Notes: generated by a model from the sequence alone, not told the origin. 64,000 bases of DNA from Sphagnum compactum (GCA_965153455.1 OZ234502.1:13113495-13177494), one strand, 5' to 3'; counted from the stretch's first letter, positions 34,036 to 47,466 are shown. Program-made: numbers and translations.

Positions 34036-36940
34036 TTTTTTGTTTCTTCCAAAACTAGTCAATTGAAGTGCACAAGCAGCCTTTAATCATTTGCCTCCTC
34101 AAGTAAACACTAAGAGTAGTTCAATGAACAACAATATCAAGATTTATAAACTATAATTGGGATAAAGTTCAATATTTAAATAACATGAAATTGAATTTGA
34201 AGTTGTAAATATACATAACTTACAATGCTCTTATAAAAGGGTCAATTGAAAAAAATGATTGTTTTGAATAGCTACTCACAATGGTTGGTCAGTGTGATGG
34301 CATTTGATTAATCATCATTGTACACCTTTCATTATTCATGTTTATGTGTAAGAGTGGGGAAATAATTTGCAAGGTGAAAGTACACTAAGGGGATCAAATT
34401 GGGTTGTTTCATGACATGTGTGTAAAGTATACACCTACAAAATGTGTTACATTTAATTTTGAGTTTCACTTTTGGTGTTTGGGCTTTATATTTTGATTTT
34501 CACAAATTTAATGTTATCTATTTTTTTGAAATAAAATTAATTTTTAAATAAAAAACTCAAGGAATAATAGATGTATTTGTGGTATATGCAGTATAATATA
34601 CCTTGTTTCTTGTTTTAGATTACAATAAGTTTTGATTTGAATTAGTCAACCAAACAACATTTGAAATGAAAATTTAAAACTAACCCACTTCACATTTCTT
34701 GTCACCTTCATTTGAAAGTGATTGTTTGTTAAAATGTTAATTAATCACATACTTATGATCACCACCTTGAAAAAAATCATTTGTGATATGATAATCATCA
34801 AACTCTTCAATGGCTTACAAACATGTTCCAATCATATGGAATCATAATGTTTAGTAGATATTCCAAATTTCATAAAGACTAAAAATCCTTTCTTGAATAT
34901 ATTTTCATTTTATATTACATTGTATTGTACATTTTTTTGCACAAATATATTTCAACATCACATCACATGAAATTAAAAAATGTAGTTTTTTTTAACATTT
35001 CACTTTTTTTTGGTTTTGACCTACCATAATATGCAAAATCATTGTGAAAATATTTCATAATAATGACATGGTTGAAGTTCAAACATGATACCTTTGAAAC
35101 ATAATACAATGTGACAACAATCTTGGCCCCATCATAATATGCTTTCACGTTGCACACTATTTTGGATTTCAAAATAGTCATATAATTTTTAAATTTTGTA
35201 ATGTGGGTCCAATCATGCTAATATTAGCCATCTCAAGCATAACCAATCCTATTTTTTTATAGTTTACAAGAATTGTCAACTAAAATCATGTTAAAATTGT
35301 GTGTTGTATTTGTATGCCCACCTTTTTAATATATCAATTTAATATCAAAATAAGTTTGAAAATAATCCAAAAATATAAAATAGCCTTTAAGATGCTTAAA
35401 AACCTATAACCAATGTTTTTCATGTTTAAAAAGCACAATGAAATAATGTAAAAATTTGTGTAAAAACATTATCTAAGCATTATATAAACACAATGTTTTT
35501 ACATTATCACATCATGATTTGGGAGGCATTGACAATTCCTATTAGCATGGTTTGACTCATGTTGCATCATTGGCTAGTGTTTTAAGAAGGATTTATCATT
35601 TTATGATGACAAATTTTTAAGACATTTTCAAATAATAAAAAAACTAGTTGAAAAAATGCTACTAAACTAACATTAAAATCCAAATGTGGTGAAACTATTT
35701 TTTTAATCCTTTAAAATTTGGCAATTTTTTATATATAAAAACTATTCCCTTGTAATTATTTTTCACATTTTGGTGAAATTTCACAACATAAAAACATTAT
35801 TTGGAAGACCTTGGGGTAAAGGCTCATGTCCCATGTGTGGAGGAAGCTCATTTAATAATGTCATTAGTTTGAAACTTCCCAACTTGTTAAACCCCCTCTC
35901 AACAACCCATGGCATTTTTAATTTCATAATACCCTACCTTGTGGTTAGATTTGATAGCTAGAGGTCAAATTAAATCAATTTTGGAACAAAGGAGTTTTTA
36001 ATGCCTCAAGTTAGGCCTTTTAAACTTTTAACACATGTTACAACTTAATATTTTGACAACCTATGCAAGAGATAATCCTAAAAGCAATATTTTTTTGGTG
36101 AAGACCATTGCCATGACATTTCAAAGGAAGGTTTCAAAGACTACAAGCTAGAGAAGTTTTTTGAAGATGATGAGATTACAAGATTAATGGTCTAGTTTGT
36201 TGTAACCTTAAAAACTACACGAAATAACCTAAAAAACCTTCGTGTAATCTCAAGATTATAGCTTTTGGAAATTCATATTATGTCAAGTCACTATTATATA
36301 TGTAAAAATTGAAATTTTCATGTGATTACGAGTTATTTGTGTTTCGACTTGAAGACACATTTTCTAATTTAAATTTTTAGACAAACTAGGTTGGAATTTC
36401 TTACATTTTCAACATCTCAGTTTTAAATTAATTTACATTGAATCTGATCATATTTTAGGGTATCATAAATTTGATCTTTCTTTATCATTTTTTAATAGGT
36501 GGATTGAGTGCAACATGTTAGGTTCATCCATAGTTACGATTCTAAGGGTTGGAAGGGATGTTTAAGAGATACATTGGTTGATAATGCATGTTCATGACAT
36601 CTAGGTCTAAATTGTGTGAAATGTTTTCTTGTTTTGTGAAAAATACAACTTGAAGATCTTACATTTGAATTAAGATATTATTGTCATTGGGGAAAATGGG
36701 TTTATGTTACCTTGTTGCAAAATTATAATAAATCCTAATATTATTTTCACATAACAATTTTTTCAAAATCCATATTATATTACAATAATGCAAAATCTAC
36801 ATAATAAATGAAGTGATATTTGTTTATTTGTGCTATCCAAACCTATCTTTCCCAAGCTTAACTATGTCACTACTTTGCCCTACCCACCAATGCCAAAATT
36901 AAGGAGCCTTTTAACAACCACATTTATACAGGCAATATAA
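34036..36940. other. AT-rich intergenic DNA, no gene seen
   Basis: Nothing recognisable on either strand. The longest frames (34963-35181 minus, 35770-35961 plus) look like chance. Confidence 0.45.
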
Positions 36941-36944
36941 AATT

Positions 36945-37215
36945 ATAGCTTGCAAGGGCCATTGAACCCAGGCTCAACTTGCATAGGTTCAAACCTTGTG
37001 CTTGGAATTTAAAAACCCAATGTGTGAAATCAAAAACCCTATGGTCAAAATAAAAAAACTTGGTGCTAGGGGCTTTGAAATCACGCACTCTCAAATAAAA
37101 AAGCAAAATCCAATGCAAATGAAATCTACCTGGAGCTAATGGAACATTTCTAAGGCAAAGGGGTATGGTAAAAGTATGGCTCTTTTTATATTCCAAATGC
37201 ATGAGGGGTCCATGG
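36945..37215 (+). repeat. Dispersed repeat, family C copy 2
   Basis: CCAGGCTCAACTTGCATAGG, AACCTTGTGCTTGGAAT, GCTAGGGGCTTTGAAATCAC and GGGGTATGGTAAAAGTATG match copy 1. It contains GGTTCAAACC, a B-box-like decamer, but no A box at a fitting distance. Confidence 0.6.
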
Positions 37216-37833
37216 GCATGAAGGGTCCATGGCATTTTAGAGGCCAATCCAAAGCTCAAAAAAGATGTTAGGTTAAGGTACTTCATTTGACATGGAGCAC
37301 ATGATCCTTAATGGGGGGGCCAACATGGGATTTTATTCTAGTGGCTATTTATTCTTCCTTGTGGATCATCAAACAAAAACTTAGAAGGGTGAACACCACA
37401 AAAGTTCATAGGGTGGTTGTTTAATGTCATGCATCAACACCTGGGATAAGACAAAGTGGTAGTAGTAGCATAGGTAAGGAAACAACACAAAGCTTGAGTA
37501 GACTTCTTGTGGCCTTGTAAAGTTGCATTGGAGCTTATCTTCACAAAGAGTTTTAGATTCTGTCTTACACAACAAGGCTGGATGGAGCCCAATCTCAGAA
37601 GCTCACAATTTTGTGGGCCCATGGCAAAAGACAAAGTGAGCACAAGAAGAAGAGGGCTTATTATTTCTTATATAACTTGCTTTTGATGTCTTATTCAGGC
37701 ACTTTGAAAGGCTGGTCTACCCCTTCCACTTTTGCTCTTGGCAGTTCAACTTGTGATGTGAATCAATGGTGTTATCTTTGGGAACAAAGTTCTGGTACAA
37801 TTGGTTAAACATCCACTTCATCTGCTTTTCCTT

Positions 37834-38072
37834 TGGAGATGGAAGTGGGTTGCCCCAACATGTTGCTATGGGAATGTGGGATGAGTTGGGAGTGGGTTGC
37901 TCCAAGCTGTTGCCATGAGAATGTGGGATGAGATGGGAGTGGGTTGCCCCAAGGTGTTGCCATGAGAATGTGGGATGAGATGGAAGTGGGGTTGCCCCAA
38001 GATGTTGCCATGAATTTGGGATGAGATGGAAGTGGGGTTGCACCAAGATGTTGCCATGAATTTGGGATGAGA
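37834..38072. repeat. Minisatellite, five 46-47-base units
   Basis: The landmark GTGGGTTGCC/GTGGGGTTGC recurs at 37845, 37892, 37939, 37986 and 38032. Each unit also has CCAAG-TGTTGCCATGA and TGGGATGAGATGG. The unit length is not a multiple of three and three minus-strand frames stay open through it, so the long minus frame here (37717-38127) is a repeat artefact. Confidence 0.9.
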
Positions 38073-38376
38073 GTGGATAATTTTCACAGTTGCACAAACT
38101 TTCATCAAAGCAACAATTGTGTGACAAAAGATCACCTCATTGTCTTCATCTTTCCTTTGCACTGTAACAACCAAGCCAACCCACTCGAAGCATAATCCAG
38201 AAATGTCAACCAGCATGTCATATGAATAAATACAATAGTAAAAGTTGGTTATCACCCCCATCAAGACTGTTAAGGGCCCCTGGGGATATCAATTCTGCCA
38301 CTCTTAAGGTGCGTGATTACGAGCCCAATTGTGGCCCCCTGGTGCCAATTCTGCAGCATTTCCCCTGCCTTTAACA

Positions 38377-38522
38377 TGTAAAAAGCTGCCCTAATTTTTG
38401 TACTGTAATTCTAGACATGACCATTGAGCTTAGCAACCATCTTCTAGGATCTCTCAAAATGGAAGAAATCTTCTTCCTCTGTGGAAACATGCTTCCTCTC
38501 AAAATTAGGGCAGCTTTTTACA
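38377..38522. repeat. Perfect 22-base inverted repeat, 102-base loop
   Basis: 38377-38398 and 38501-38522 are exact reverse complements; the shared core is AAGCTGCCCTAA. Pairing weakens quickly on both sides. It could be a hairpin RNA or the remains of a foldback element. Confidence 0.75.
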
Positions 38523-38684
38523 TTGGAGAAGGGTGGGGTTCTTGTCACTTCCATGTTTCTTTTCTTGGTGCCCATCACTCAATCTACCACCCTTGTGCCT
38601 AGGCACCTCAAACACAAGGAAGGTCCTCTGGCCCCCACCCTTCTCCTACAAATTAAGGTCTCTGGTGGTGGCAGATTATGTCGT

Positions 38685-38960
38685 TTTGTTGATCACGTTA
38701 CGTGATATAATCTTCCAATGATGATCATACAATCGTAATAGTAGTGAACAATTTTGTTGATAACATTACATGATATAATCTTCCAATGATCATCATACAA
38801 TTATAATAGTGAACAAAATCTCTATTGAACATGAATGGGCTTGACCATTCCATAGCATATAATGGTCAGGTACTGTTGATTCTAACATTCCATGATGAGC
38901 TCACCCTAAAGGGACTTTCTGGGATTTAGAATCAGCAGTTCCCAGCTCATTACCATTTTC
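38685..38960. repeat. Partial copy of the 16-18 kb foldback arm
   Basis: Two units of GATATAATCTTCCAATGATG...CATACAAT..TAATAGT..GAACAA lie at about 38,702 and 38,770. They are followed by CTCTATTGAA, TTGACCATTCC and CTCACCCTAAAGGG, all of which also occur, in order or nearly so, at 17.69-17.92 kb. Confidence 0.55.
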
Positions 38961-39216
38961 AGCATAATATAAGAGGATAGGGGGACAACCCAGTTGACCC
39001 AGAACAACATGCTAAAAGCAAGCCTACCACTACAAACATGGCAAAGTTTGGATTGGTGAGGGCAGCAGGATACCACATGGGTGTGACAAAAGGAGACTAC
39101 AAAGGTTTGTTTCTATGGGTATACTAATAAAGAGGCATTTCATGCATCCAAACTCTCTCATGTTTTGTTGCAATTCTCAGCTTTCAAAACCTTTTATCCA
39201 TTTGCATGAAAAAAAA

Positions 39217-39246
39217 CTAATAATAATAATAATAATAATAATAATA
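39217..39246. repeat. (AAT)n microsatellite
   Basis: About ten AAT units. The surrounding DNA, 38,960 to 41,700, shows no gene. Confidence 0.9.
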
Positions 39247-41699
39247 TAGGTCAATTTGGATCATGCAACTACCTACCATTTGTCTTCACACCCAAAAACT
39301 TGTGGATCCAAATACTTCTGACCCTCCTCCCCCCATGCATTGCCCTTGAGATGGGGTTGTGAGTTATTTTACATCTGGGCTGGCTAATGGGATGCAAGTA
39401 GTAGACTCAATCTTATCCTTGTGGTGGTTAGGAGAGAGAGCCAGCCATACATATAGCCTTAGATAGCCAGCCTTTGGGACACTTGTGGTAATCAACATAG
39501 CCATTTTTGCAAGTTGTGAGTTAAATTTAGGCAAGAAACTCTGCAGCTAATTTGTTGTATGATGCTAGCCTATTGGGTGGGTGCTTGTGGGAAAAGTGGG
39601 TTTGGATTTTTGCCTTTGTGGTGGTATTATTATCTATATTGCAGCTACAAACATACACCACAAAATATTTTGACCCCAATCACATTTTGAGTTGGGAGGA
39701 GTCAATGCTCTCAAGGCTTTGATTTGTTGGTTTGTTCAATATGGGTAAGGGTGGGTCTGTTTTCAATCACATGATATGGAATCAGTTGTTAACTCTGGTT
39801 GAGTTTGGGAGGGCTCATCATCTCCTCAGACTCTTCTTGTGTGGAAGGAAGCTTTTGGGGGAACTTTCAATCCACTAGGCTAAGTTTGTTGTTGTTGCAA
39901 CCAATTGGAATTTGGTTTCCAGGATGAAACTGTTATTCCAAAGCTGTTGGGAAAAACCATGTATCCATAAGGCCCCACAATATCTACTGTGCATGGGGGA
40001 GCCTAGGGAGGAATCACTTTTTTGGATTTTCTAATTTTTAGGGTAAGATCCCAAGGGTGGGACATTGCCAATGTAAGAGGCCTTGGTTGAGGCCTTAGCT
40101 GAGTTTGGCCCCACCTTTTGGGCCTTACCCACCATAAAGCTTTCCAGAGCAAACCTTATCATAAGCCTAAATGTACATAGATCACAAGGTGGTAAGAGTG
40201 AGAGGGATCTTAATACCTACTTAAAGCATGGGCGGAAAATTTCTAACAATTTATTCAAAAAATAACGTGCCCTCCAAAGATATACTTGGGAAAATTTCCA
40301 AGTTTCAATTGGATGTGAAACCTAACATCATGGAATCTAGTTACATGTCCGTCTTTATGAGCTTATTGTTAGATTTCTTTGGTTATTTGTTTTTCTTTTA
40401 AGGAAGTGTGCATTCACATTGTTTTAGGCAATTTGTACTAGTGTCTTTTTCTAACAATTTATCATCATTTTTTTACTTTGAAAAAGAAGGGGTGACAACT
40501 AGTACAAAGGAAAAACAGGGGAGGAGGGGAGATCCATTTAAATCATCAAAACCATCCAAAGGTACGATGTGATGAGGCAAAAAGCCATTTCATCCCACCA
40601 TTGATTCACCACCCTTAACCCTAAAACTTTGTAGGATCTTCCCATATGAGCACACCCCAAGTTGTTGATCTCACCAAATGATCATATTGGGCCATCATGG
40701 GCATGTTCATGATCAAAACCTTAAACCCCATCTTGCCTAACATTGACAATTATTGTGTGTAAAAACTTGTCACTTTTAAGCTTGAACTTGTTCCCTTTTA
40801 TCATCAACTTGTTCAAGCTTCTCCTCTCCTCTTGCCAATCTATTGTGTATTTCAATTGAAGGTGTTTATAGCCATCAATTCATGAACATTATTGTATTAT
40901 GCTTGTATGACTATAAAAAAGGCCAATTCAAAATGCTCTAGATTTTTAGTGTAAAAAATCACGAATGATATAATCTTTTAAAGCTCATTACCAGCTATGC
41001 TACCCCAAAACACATCATTGGCTGGAAGAATAAAAATCACATTCAAACTAGAAAGTTCCATCGTATCGGATTGTTGTTTAGGAGTTTTTGGAATCATGAA
41101 AAATGAAATAGACACAATATTCTCATTCATAGGGAGAAATGGAGCAACTTCATATGGACAACACCAACATTTGCCAATTCCAATTGAAAAATATCATAAA
41201 GAGATTTTGTTTTTTACAATGATTCAATTTTTTTCATTTATTGAGGCTTCCCATTTAAATATGTGCCCATAATAACCTATTGCATGACAACATCTCACAA
41301 CTATTTTTCACTTTAATTGTGTTTGTACATAAAAAAGAGAATAATAAAAAGAAAAAAATGCACAAAAAATAATTTAAAAAAAAGAGACAATTATTTTAAT
41401 ATTTACATTCACTTTGAATAAGACTTTGCAACATGATTGTCATAAAGTTCCATTCCATATTTGGTAGGCACAAATGCATCCTCCATCTAAATAATAATTG
41501 TGTTCTGGCTAGTTTTTTTTATTAAATGTTTTTTCAATATATTAGTTGTAAGAATCTTCATGATACCTTACAACATATTAACACCAACAAGAGATTTGGC
41601 AAATCACATGATGTTCAATTACTTATACTTGTTTCGTGGTGTTAAAAAGGGTACAATCTTGGATCTTCCAATGGCCATTGAGGTCAAAAGACATTAAAA

Positions 41700-42850
41700 A
41701 TTTTGTGTGTCTATATCACATTGTTCTTGATTAAACAATCTACAAGCTTCCTCTACTAATCCACAAAAGCACTAAGTTTTGTTGACATGTTAGTTTTATG
41801 ATATTGCTTGGGTAAATTGAAGAATCTTTTGTACTAATTGTCAAAATATATAATTTAAAACCAACATCCATAACATTGTGCAATTTAGAAGCCCTTCTTA
41901 TGAAAAAACACTTTGTATAATACCATGCAAATTGATAATTGATGCTAGTAGGAGAAGTGGCTTGATGTTTTTATTATGTCAACAATTTTGAATTCTTTAG
42001 ATGACTTAAAAACATCATTGGACTTTGTTTCTCTACCAATTTCGGCTACATGAACTCTTGTTGGAGCTTTGTTATTAACAATTTTTACTCATTGAAGTAT
42101 TGAGTCCATGAACATATGAATTGGGTGGAATTTATCCCAATATCTACTAAATGTTTTACCTATTTTAAACACATGCTCATAACATACCTTGGACACTATA
42201 GAAACAATACCTCCATTAGATCCAAAAGAATCAAATGAATTGCAACAATTAGTAGTAAAATAATAAGCAATGAAAATTACCTTCTAAATGATACAAACTC
42301 CTATTTTTTTTTGTAATTTGCAATGTAATGCATAGAACATATCAATCAAAGGTATGATACTCTCCATCTTTGAAAGGTCTTCAATCAATTGATATCGTTT
42401 GTAACTTCAAAATTGTCTCCATGCATCAAAAGTGTTATGAACCCATTTCTTTGCAACTTTGCTATGATAGAGACCTCTAATGTTCACATTGCGTAACTCA
42501 ATGCTATCAATTACACCAAATTGGAAATTATTACCTCTAGAAGGAGTTTTACATGTTATTTAACATTGTCATCATCCATTAGATTGTTGCTTTTGTCAAA
42601 CTCATTATTAAGTCTAACTCAAGAACATTAAAAAAAAGGCCAATTGAATCAAAATTACTAGAAGACATACACATTGAATTATCAACATCATCAACAATTG
42701 AAACATGATGAATCAAATCCACAAAACTTTCAAGCAAATAACTTGTATGAGGAGATCCAACTGAATCATTGTAAATACCACTTGAACCAATTGTTGCTCC
42801 AATGATAAGTGCATTGATATTATTTCCAAAAGGTGCATCAACCACTAGTG
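41700..42850 (-). pseudogene. Unidentified coding relic, probably transposon-derived
   Basis: On the minus strand a frame at 42845-42579 is followed, after a short gap, by a readable stretch around 42,545-42,340. Translated through one stop it includes IDSIELRNVNIRGLYHSKVA, then WVHNTFDAWRQF and LIEDLSKMESIIPLIDMFYA. The motif NTFDAWRQF followed by an IEDLSK segment faintly recalls the N-terminal, SAM-like part of DUF3504/tyrosine-recombinase-related proteins. Stops interrupt it and no catalytic motif is visible. The identity is a guess; the coding-like texture is what I see. Confidence 0.3.
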
Positions 42851-45710
42851 GAGAAATTCCATTGGATTTAACATTGAAAGACTAATTGCAATTGATGCTA
42901 CATCCATAGAAAGAATATTTATTGAAGCGTCAACATATACATGCGAACTAAATGATGTAAGAACAATTTTGAAAAACAAAAATCATACACGTAATCTACC
43001 AAAGAAGGTTATAGAAGGTTGTTCATATGCCATCTACGCCTTCTTGCTCATTGATTGTGATGAAATGAAGTATTTCACGCTGATAACAACATGCACAACA
43101 AAAATTGAAGCAACAAAACACCAAGAAGTGAAAAATGCTCATGGTACAACAAAAATGAAAAATGGCACACACACATACTAAGAAAAAAAAAGAAACATAG
43201 TGAGAATTTATTTTAAAAATTGTTTTCATTGGGTAAGGGATTGCCCTTGGGGGTTTCACAGGTCTTTGCCCTGGTGAATGTGCATACTAGAAAAAAAAAA
43301 GAAAAAAAAAAAAGAAACTAAAACATAAAGAAGATACATGGCAATAATTTATTTTTTCAAAATTGTTTATGCTAGGTAAGGCACCACCCTTTTGACACTT
43401 CAAAAGCTTGAGCCCATCAGGGTGGTACCTTACCCTATACACAAAGAGCTACCTATCTGGAAAGGATCAAAGGCACAGGGAAAAGAGAAATCCAAAGAAC
43501 ACATAAAGGAGAAAAATAAGGAGGCTCACACTTTAACCTTTCCTTAATGGACCCAAGATGAATTCAAAGCATGATATCAAAAGTGTAGGTAGTAGCACTT
43601 TCATTGTCTTCTGTACATTCCCTCAACTATGTTGCTAGTGGTCCAATATGCAATTGAGTATTCCATATTGGAGGCAGGGTTTTTCTTTGAATTTTGCAAC
43701 ATGAAAAAAAATGTGGCAAAAATTTTCAAAAAGATTAACAAAACTACTCAAATATACTCTAGGAAAACACATTCTTCCAAAAACATTTCTCTATTTTTTC
43801 ATCAAGAAAATGAAAGAAAAACTTCCCAAAAATTAAAATAAAATAAAATATTTACAAGCTTAAAAATCAAATTGGGTTGGCCAAATTCAGCTCCCTAAGT
43901 TGTTTACTTTCTTACAATATTATTTTGGTGGGCTAGTGTACTTGTCAACAGGTAGAAACAAAGGGATATTTTGTCTCAAGGACAAGTCATTGCAAAGATA
44001 TGTGGAATTTGAATGGAAAGCTTGACGCCTAGCTACTTCCCAACTTCCACCTCTTCAGGACACACCTCCCATCACCACCATTGTCAACCTATTGCAAGCG
44101 ATTTTTGACATGAAGAAATATACGGTGGACCTATTATAGGCGGTGGGTTTTTGACATGAAGGAGATTTCGACATCTGGTTTGGAGAGATTTTGACAATTG
44201 GGGTTTGAGCTAACTTGACTTCCTATAAATTCTCCCTTTTCCTTTTTCTTATTCCTTTGTACATTTTCCAAATCTTCAATGTCATTATAACATTAAAGTT
44301 TTGCAAGGTAGCATAAATAATTTATACTGAAACTACATAGTGAATAATGAATTGGGTATTTGCTAATCTTCTAGCAGCTAAATGAATAGCCTAGTCTGGA
44401 GTATGATACTCCAAGGACTTGGATTTGGTGCGCACTGGTGGTACCCATGTACGAATCAAGTGCTTAGTTAGCTTTACACAACACATTCCATTCCATTCCA
44501 TGGGCTGTTTGGATGTTAGAGGTACAAGATCCCTTGAATTGGCCTCAATGGATAGTGTAGTAGTGAGACCATATAATGTGTTTTTGTGAGAAAGTCTCAT
44601 GTGGAGCCCTGTTCTTATTTGAAGTGATTAACAATTCCTTGGCTCAATCTCCGAGTCTGGTCTGGTAATGTGATAAGCGAGACATGGTAAAGCTTTCATC
44701 TACTCATCAATGGGTTTAAATCAGTGTTGCCAAGTTCTCGTTTTAGACCCAATTTGGTTTCCATTCTTTGATCCAATTATTATCAGTTCTTGAAATTGTT
44801 AGTTCAATTTTTAAAAAGAAAATTTTGAATTTTTTTTAAAGAATTGAAATTGAAATTGAAATTGAATCAAAATTGTGAATTGGCCTTTGGTTAGAACTGA
44901 ACATGGAACTGAACCCAATACCTGGTTTTTATTACAGTTTTTTTTGTTCTTCATTTTAAAGAAAAATTAAAAATTTGATTTAAAAAATGCACAATGAGAA
45001 TATCCATCAAAGACACCCTGAAGCCCAAAAAAATAATTCACTGATTAGAGAGAGAGAGTCAATGACTTTGGCCAATTTTTAAATCCATTTAAAAAATCAT
45101 TTTAAATGGAACGAGCGAGCACCCATGTTGGTGCTACCTTGACCTTTTTAGAGTGATGCCTCTTAGTGACCATATTAAGCCCCAAAAATAAAAAATGTTA
45201 GATTTGAACTCCGAGAGACCCTGATTTAGTCTAAGTATGATGGTGTATTTATAATATTTAGAAATTAATTTAAATGAATTTTGGGATTTTTGACCATGGT
45301 ACTAACTTGGGTAGGGTTCACCCCGGGCTTGGACTCTGGATTAAGAGACCCGGCCTTTCTCCTGGACCAACAAATCTCAGACCCTACAAAAGGCCGGGTG
45401 TAGGTACCTTAGTAGCTGGGAAGATAAAATAGAGGAGGAAAAAAAAAAAAAAACAGAAAGTAAAAGAATCCACAGAAGAAGGAGCAAAGCATAAAATAAA
45501 ATACAACTCAAGAGGAAACTCAGGCAGTTGATCCCCAATTTAGATGCAAATTTTGGTTTCAGCCGCCCCCCCCTGTTTTTTTCTTTTTTATTTTTGGTTC
45601 GCTTTGGGGAAATATTCTGTCCTGGGTTCTGAGAGTCATTGCCAGTTTTTGTCAATTTTCCTCAAACTGAGGGTTTTCTGGGTTCCCAGACTCAAGTGAG
45701 TCTCAGTTTT
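42851..45710. other. AT-rich intergenic DNA with a duplicated 100-base block
   Basis: At 43,185-43,285 and 43,325-43,440 the theme AAAAATTGTTT-ATG-GGTAAGG recurs after poly(A)-rich runs. The second copy holds an inverted pair, 43373-43390 with 43419-43437 (TAAGGCACCACCCT against AGGGTGGTACCTTA). The plus-strand 43629-43841 and minus-strand 45377-45655 frames are not recognisable. Confidence 0.45.
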
Positions 45711-45712
45711 GG

Positions 45713-46123
45713 CCAAACTGGGGGTTAGGAGAGTCGGTTGCAACCAAACTGGGGGTTAAGAGAGTCCGAGTGGGTTGCAACCAAACTGGGGGTTAAGAGA
45801 GTCAGAGTGGGTTTCAACCAAAATGGGGGTTAAGAGAGTCAGAGTGGGTTTGAACCAAACTCGGGGTTAAGAGAGTCAGAGTGGGTTTCAACCAAACTCG
45901 GGGTTAAGAGAGTCGGAGTGGGTTTCAACCAAACTCGGGGTTAAGAGAGTCAGAGTGGGTTTCAACCAAACTGGGGGGTCAGAGAGTCAGAGTGGGTCGC
46001 AACCAAACTGGGGGTTAAGCGAGTCCGAGTAGGTTTCAACCAAACTGGGGGTTAAGCGAGTCCGAGTAGGTTTCAACCAAACTGGGAGTTAAGAGAGTAG
46101 TCATCCTTGGTTTCGGCCAAACT
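45713..46123. repeat. 37-base minisatellite, about 11 units
   Basis: CCAAACT landmarks stand at 45713, 45744, 45781, 45818, 45855, 45892, 45929, 45966, 46003, 46040 and 46077, with an outlying one at 46117; the period is 37 except at the first step. The unit reads CCAAACTGGGGGTTAAGAGA followed by GTC(A/C)GAGTGGGTTTCAA. Neighbouring units share variants (CTCGGGG in three adjacent units, AAGCGAGTCCGAGTAGG in two), as expected from unequal exchange. It lies 1.4 kb upstream of the CHUP1 start. Confidence 0.95.
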
Positions 46124-47466
46124 GGGGTCCAAAAGTCCCGATGGGGTTCAACAAGTCGTGGTCAGTTTTGGCCTCAATTTTGGGCCCAGGTTTGACCAAG
46201 TTTCGTACAGAGACAAAAGAAATGAAACTTGGTATGAAAATAAGAATTTTGTTTTCGTTGGGGGGGGGGAGATGGCGATGAGTAACTTATTAATTTGTGG
46301 GTAAAGTGACACACGCAACCAACAAAGGGCCAACAAGACCACAACACTAGTCTTTACTACACTGTAAAGTTTGGTTGCTTGTGTAGAGTTTGGTTGCCAT
46401 TCGCTGTTTTTGCTTACTGCCAAAAAAAGGAAACAAAGAAAGGGAGAAAGAAAGAAAGTGATGATACTACTAGTGCAATAGCAGCAGCAGCAGCAGGGAT
46501 TGATTTGGATTGGATTGGATTGAATTGGAATTGGTTTTTGTGTTTTGTGTTTTGTTGCAATACTTATAAGATCATCTCTTGCTGATTGGAGTTGGGTTTT
46601 GTTGCATTCAGCCTCCCTGGCTGCTGCTGCTGCTGTTGCCTGGCTCATGATACTGTGTTGCTGTTGCTACTTCCGCCGCTTCCAGCTTTGCAGTTGAAGC
46701 TTTTGTCCCGCCTCATAATACTACTCAATTGTGTTGTGTGCTGCTAGCTGCTGCAGTTGTGCTGCCAATCACTCCCATCTCCAAATTGTGCTTCTTGGGA
46801 AGAAGCAGAAGAAGAAGAAGAAGAAGAAGAAGAAGATTGTAGCTGCTGCTGCTGCTGCTTTTGCTTTGGCGTGCTTCTGATTTTGGGCAAAGACAAAAGC
46901 TGCAGCAATTCTGCTCCTCTTGGGTTAGTGTTGTTCGGATCACAGTTCCCAAATTTTGTTTTTCTTTTGCCTTTGTTCTTGTGTTGTAGCTCCATTTTTT
47001 TTGGGGGCGGGGCTTGTTGCAGCTGTTGAAGCTGTGGGTAGAATCTGGCTTCTTCTTCTTCTTCTTTCTTCCTCCAAGAACTTGGGTGAAGAGGGAGTAC
47101 TTGGATAGGACTTGGGGGTTTTGTGCTGCAGTAATTGTGTTTGCCGTGTTTTTTTTTTTGGTGAAGAGCGATCTGGGGACCAAAGATTGCACTTGTTTGG
47201 CCGCTCGCTCGCTCGCTGCCAATTTCGCTGCAAGTCTCGCTCTCTCTTGTACATCATTCTCTTCTAACTAAGATGCTCGTTTTCCGATACCTATGCAGCC
47301 AGCAGATTTGTTGAAAGGATTTTGTTGGCTGCTTGCTTGCTTTTTGCTCAAGGGCAAGGCAAAGGGAGCTTGAGAGGAGGAGGAGGAGGAGGGAGGCAGT
47401 TCTGAGCGGGAATGATCACGCAAAGCTAACAACAACTGGTTGGGAGAGAATTCACAGCTTTCTTAG
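46124..47466 (+). promoter_or_regulatory. CHUP1 promoter and 5' leader region
   Basis: From about 46,480 the sequence becomes rich in CAG, CTG and CTT/GAA triplets (GAA at 46,807-46,836; TTC at 47,050-47,072), like the other leaders in this window. Frames crossing it are low-complexity. The transcription start was not located. Confidence 0.4.

Noticed and set aside
37717-38127. 136-codon minus-strand frame
   Set aside because: It is a by-product of the 46-47-base minisatellite.
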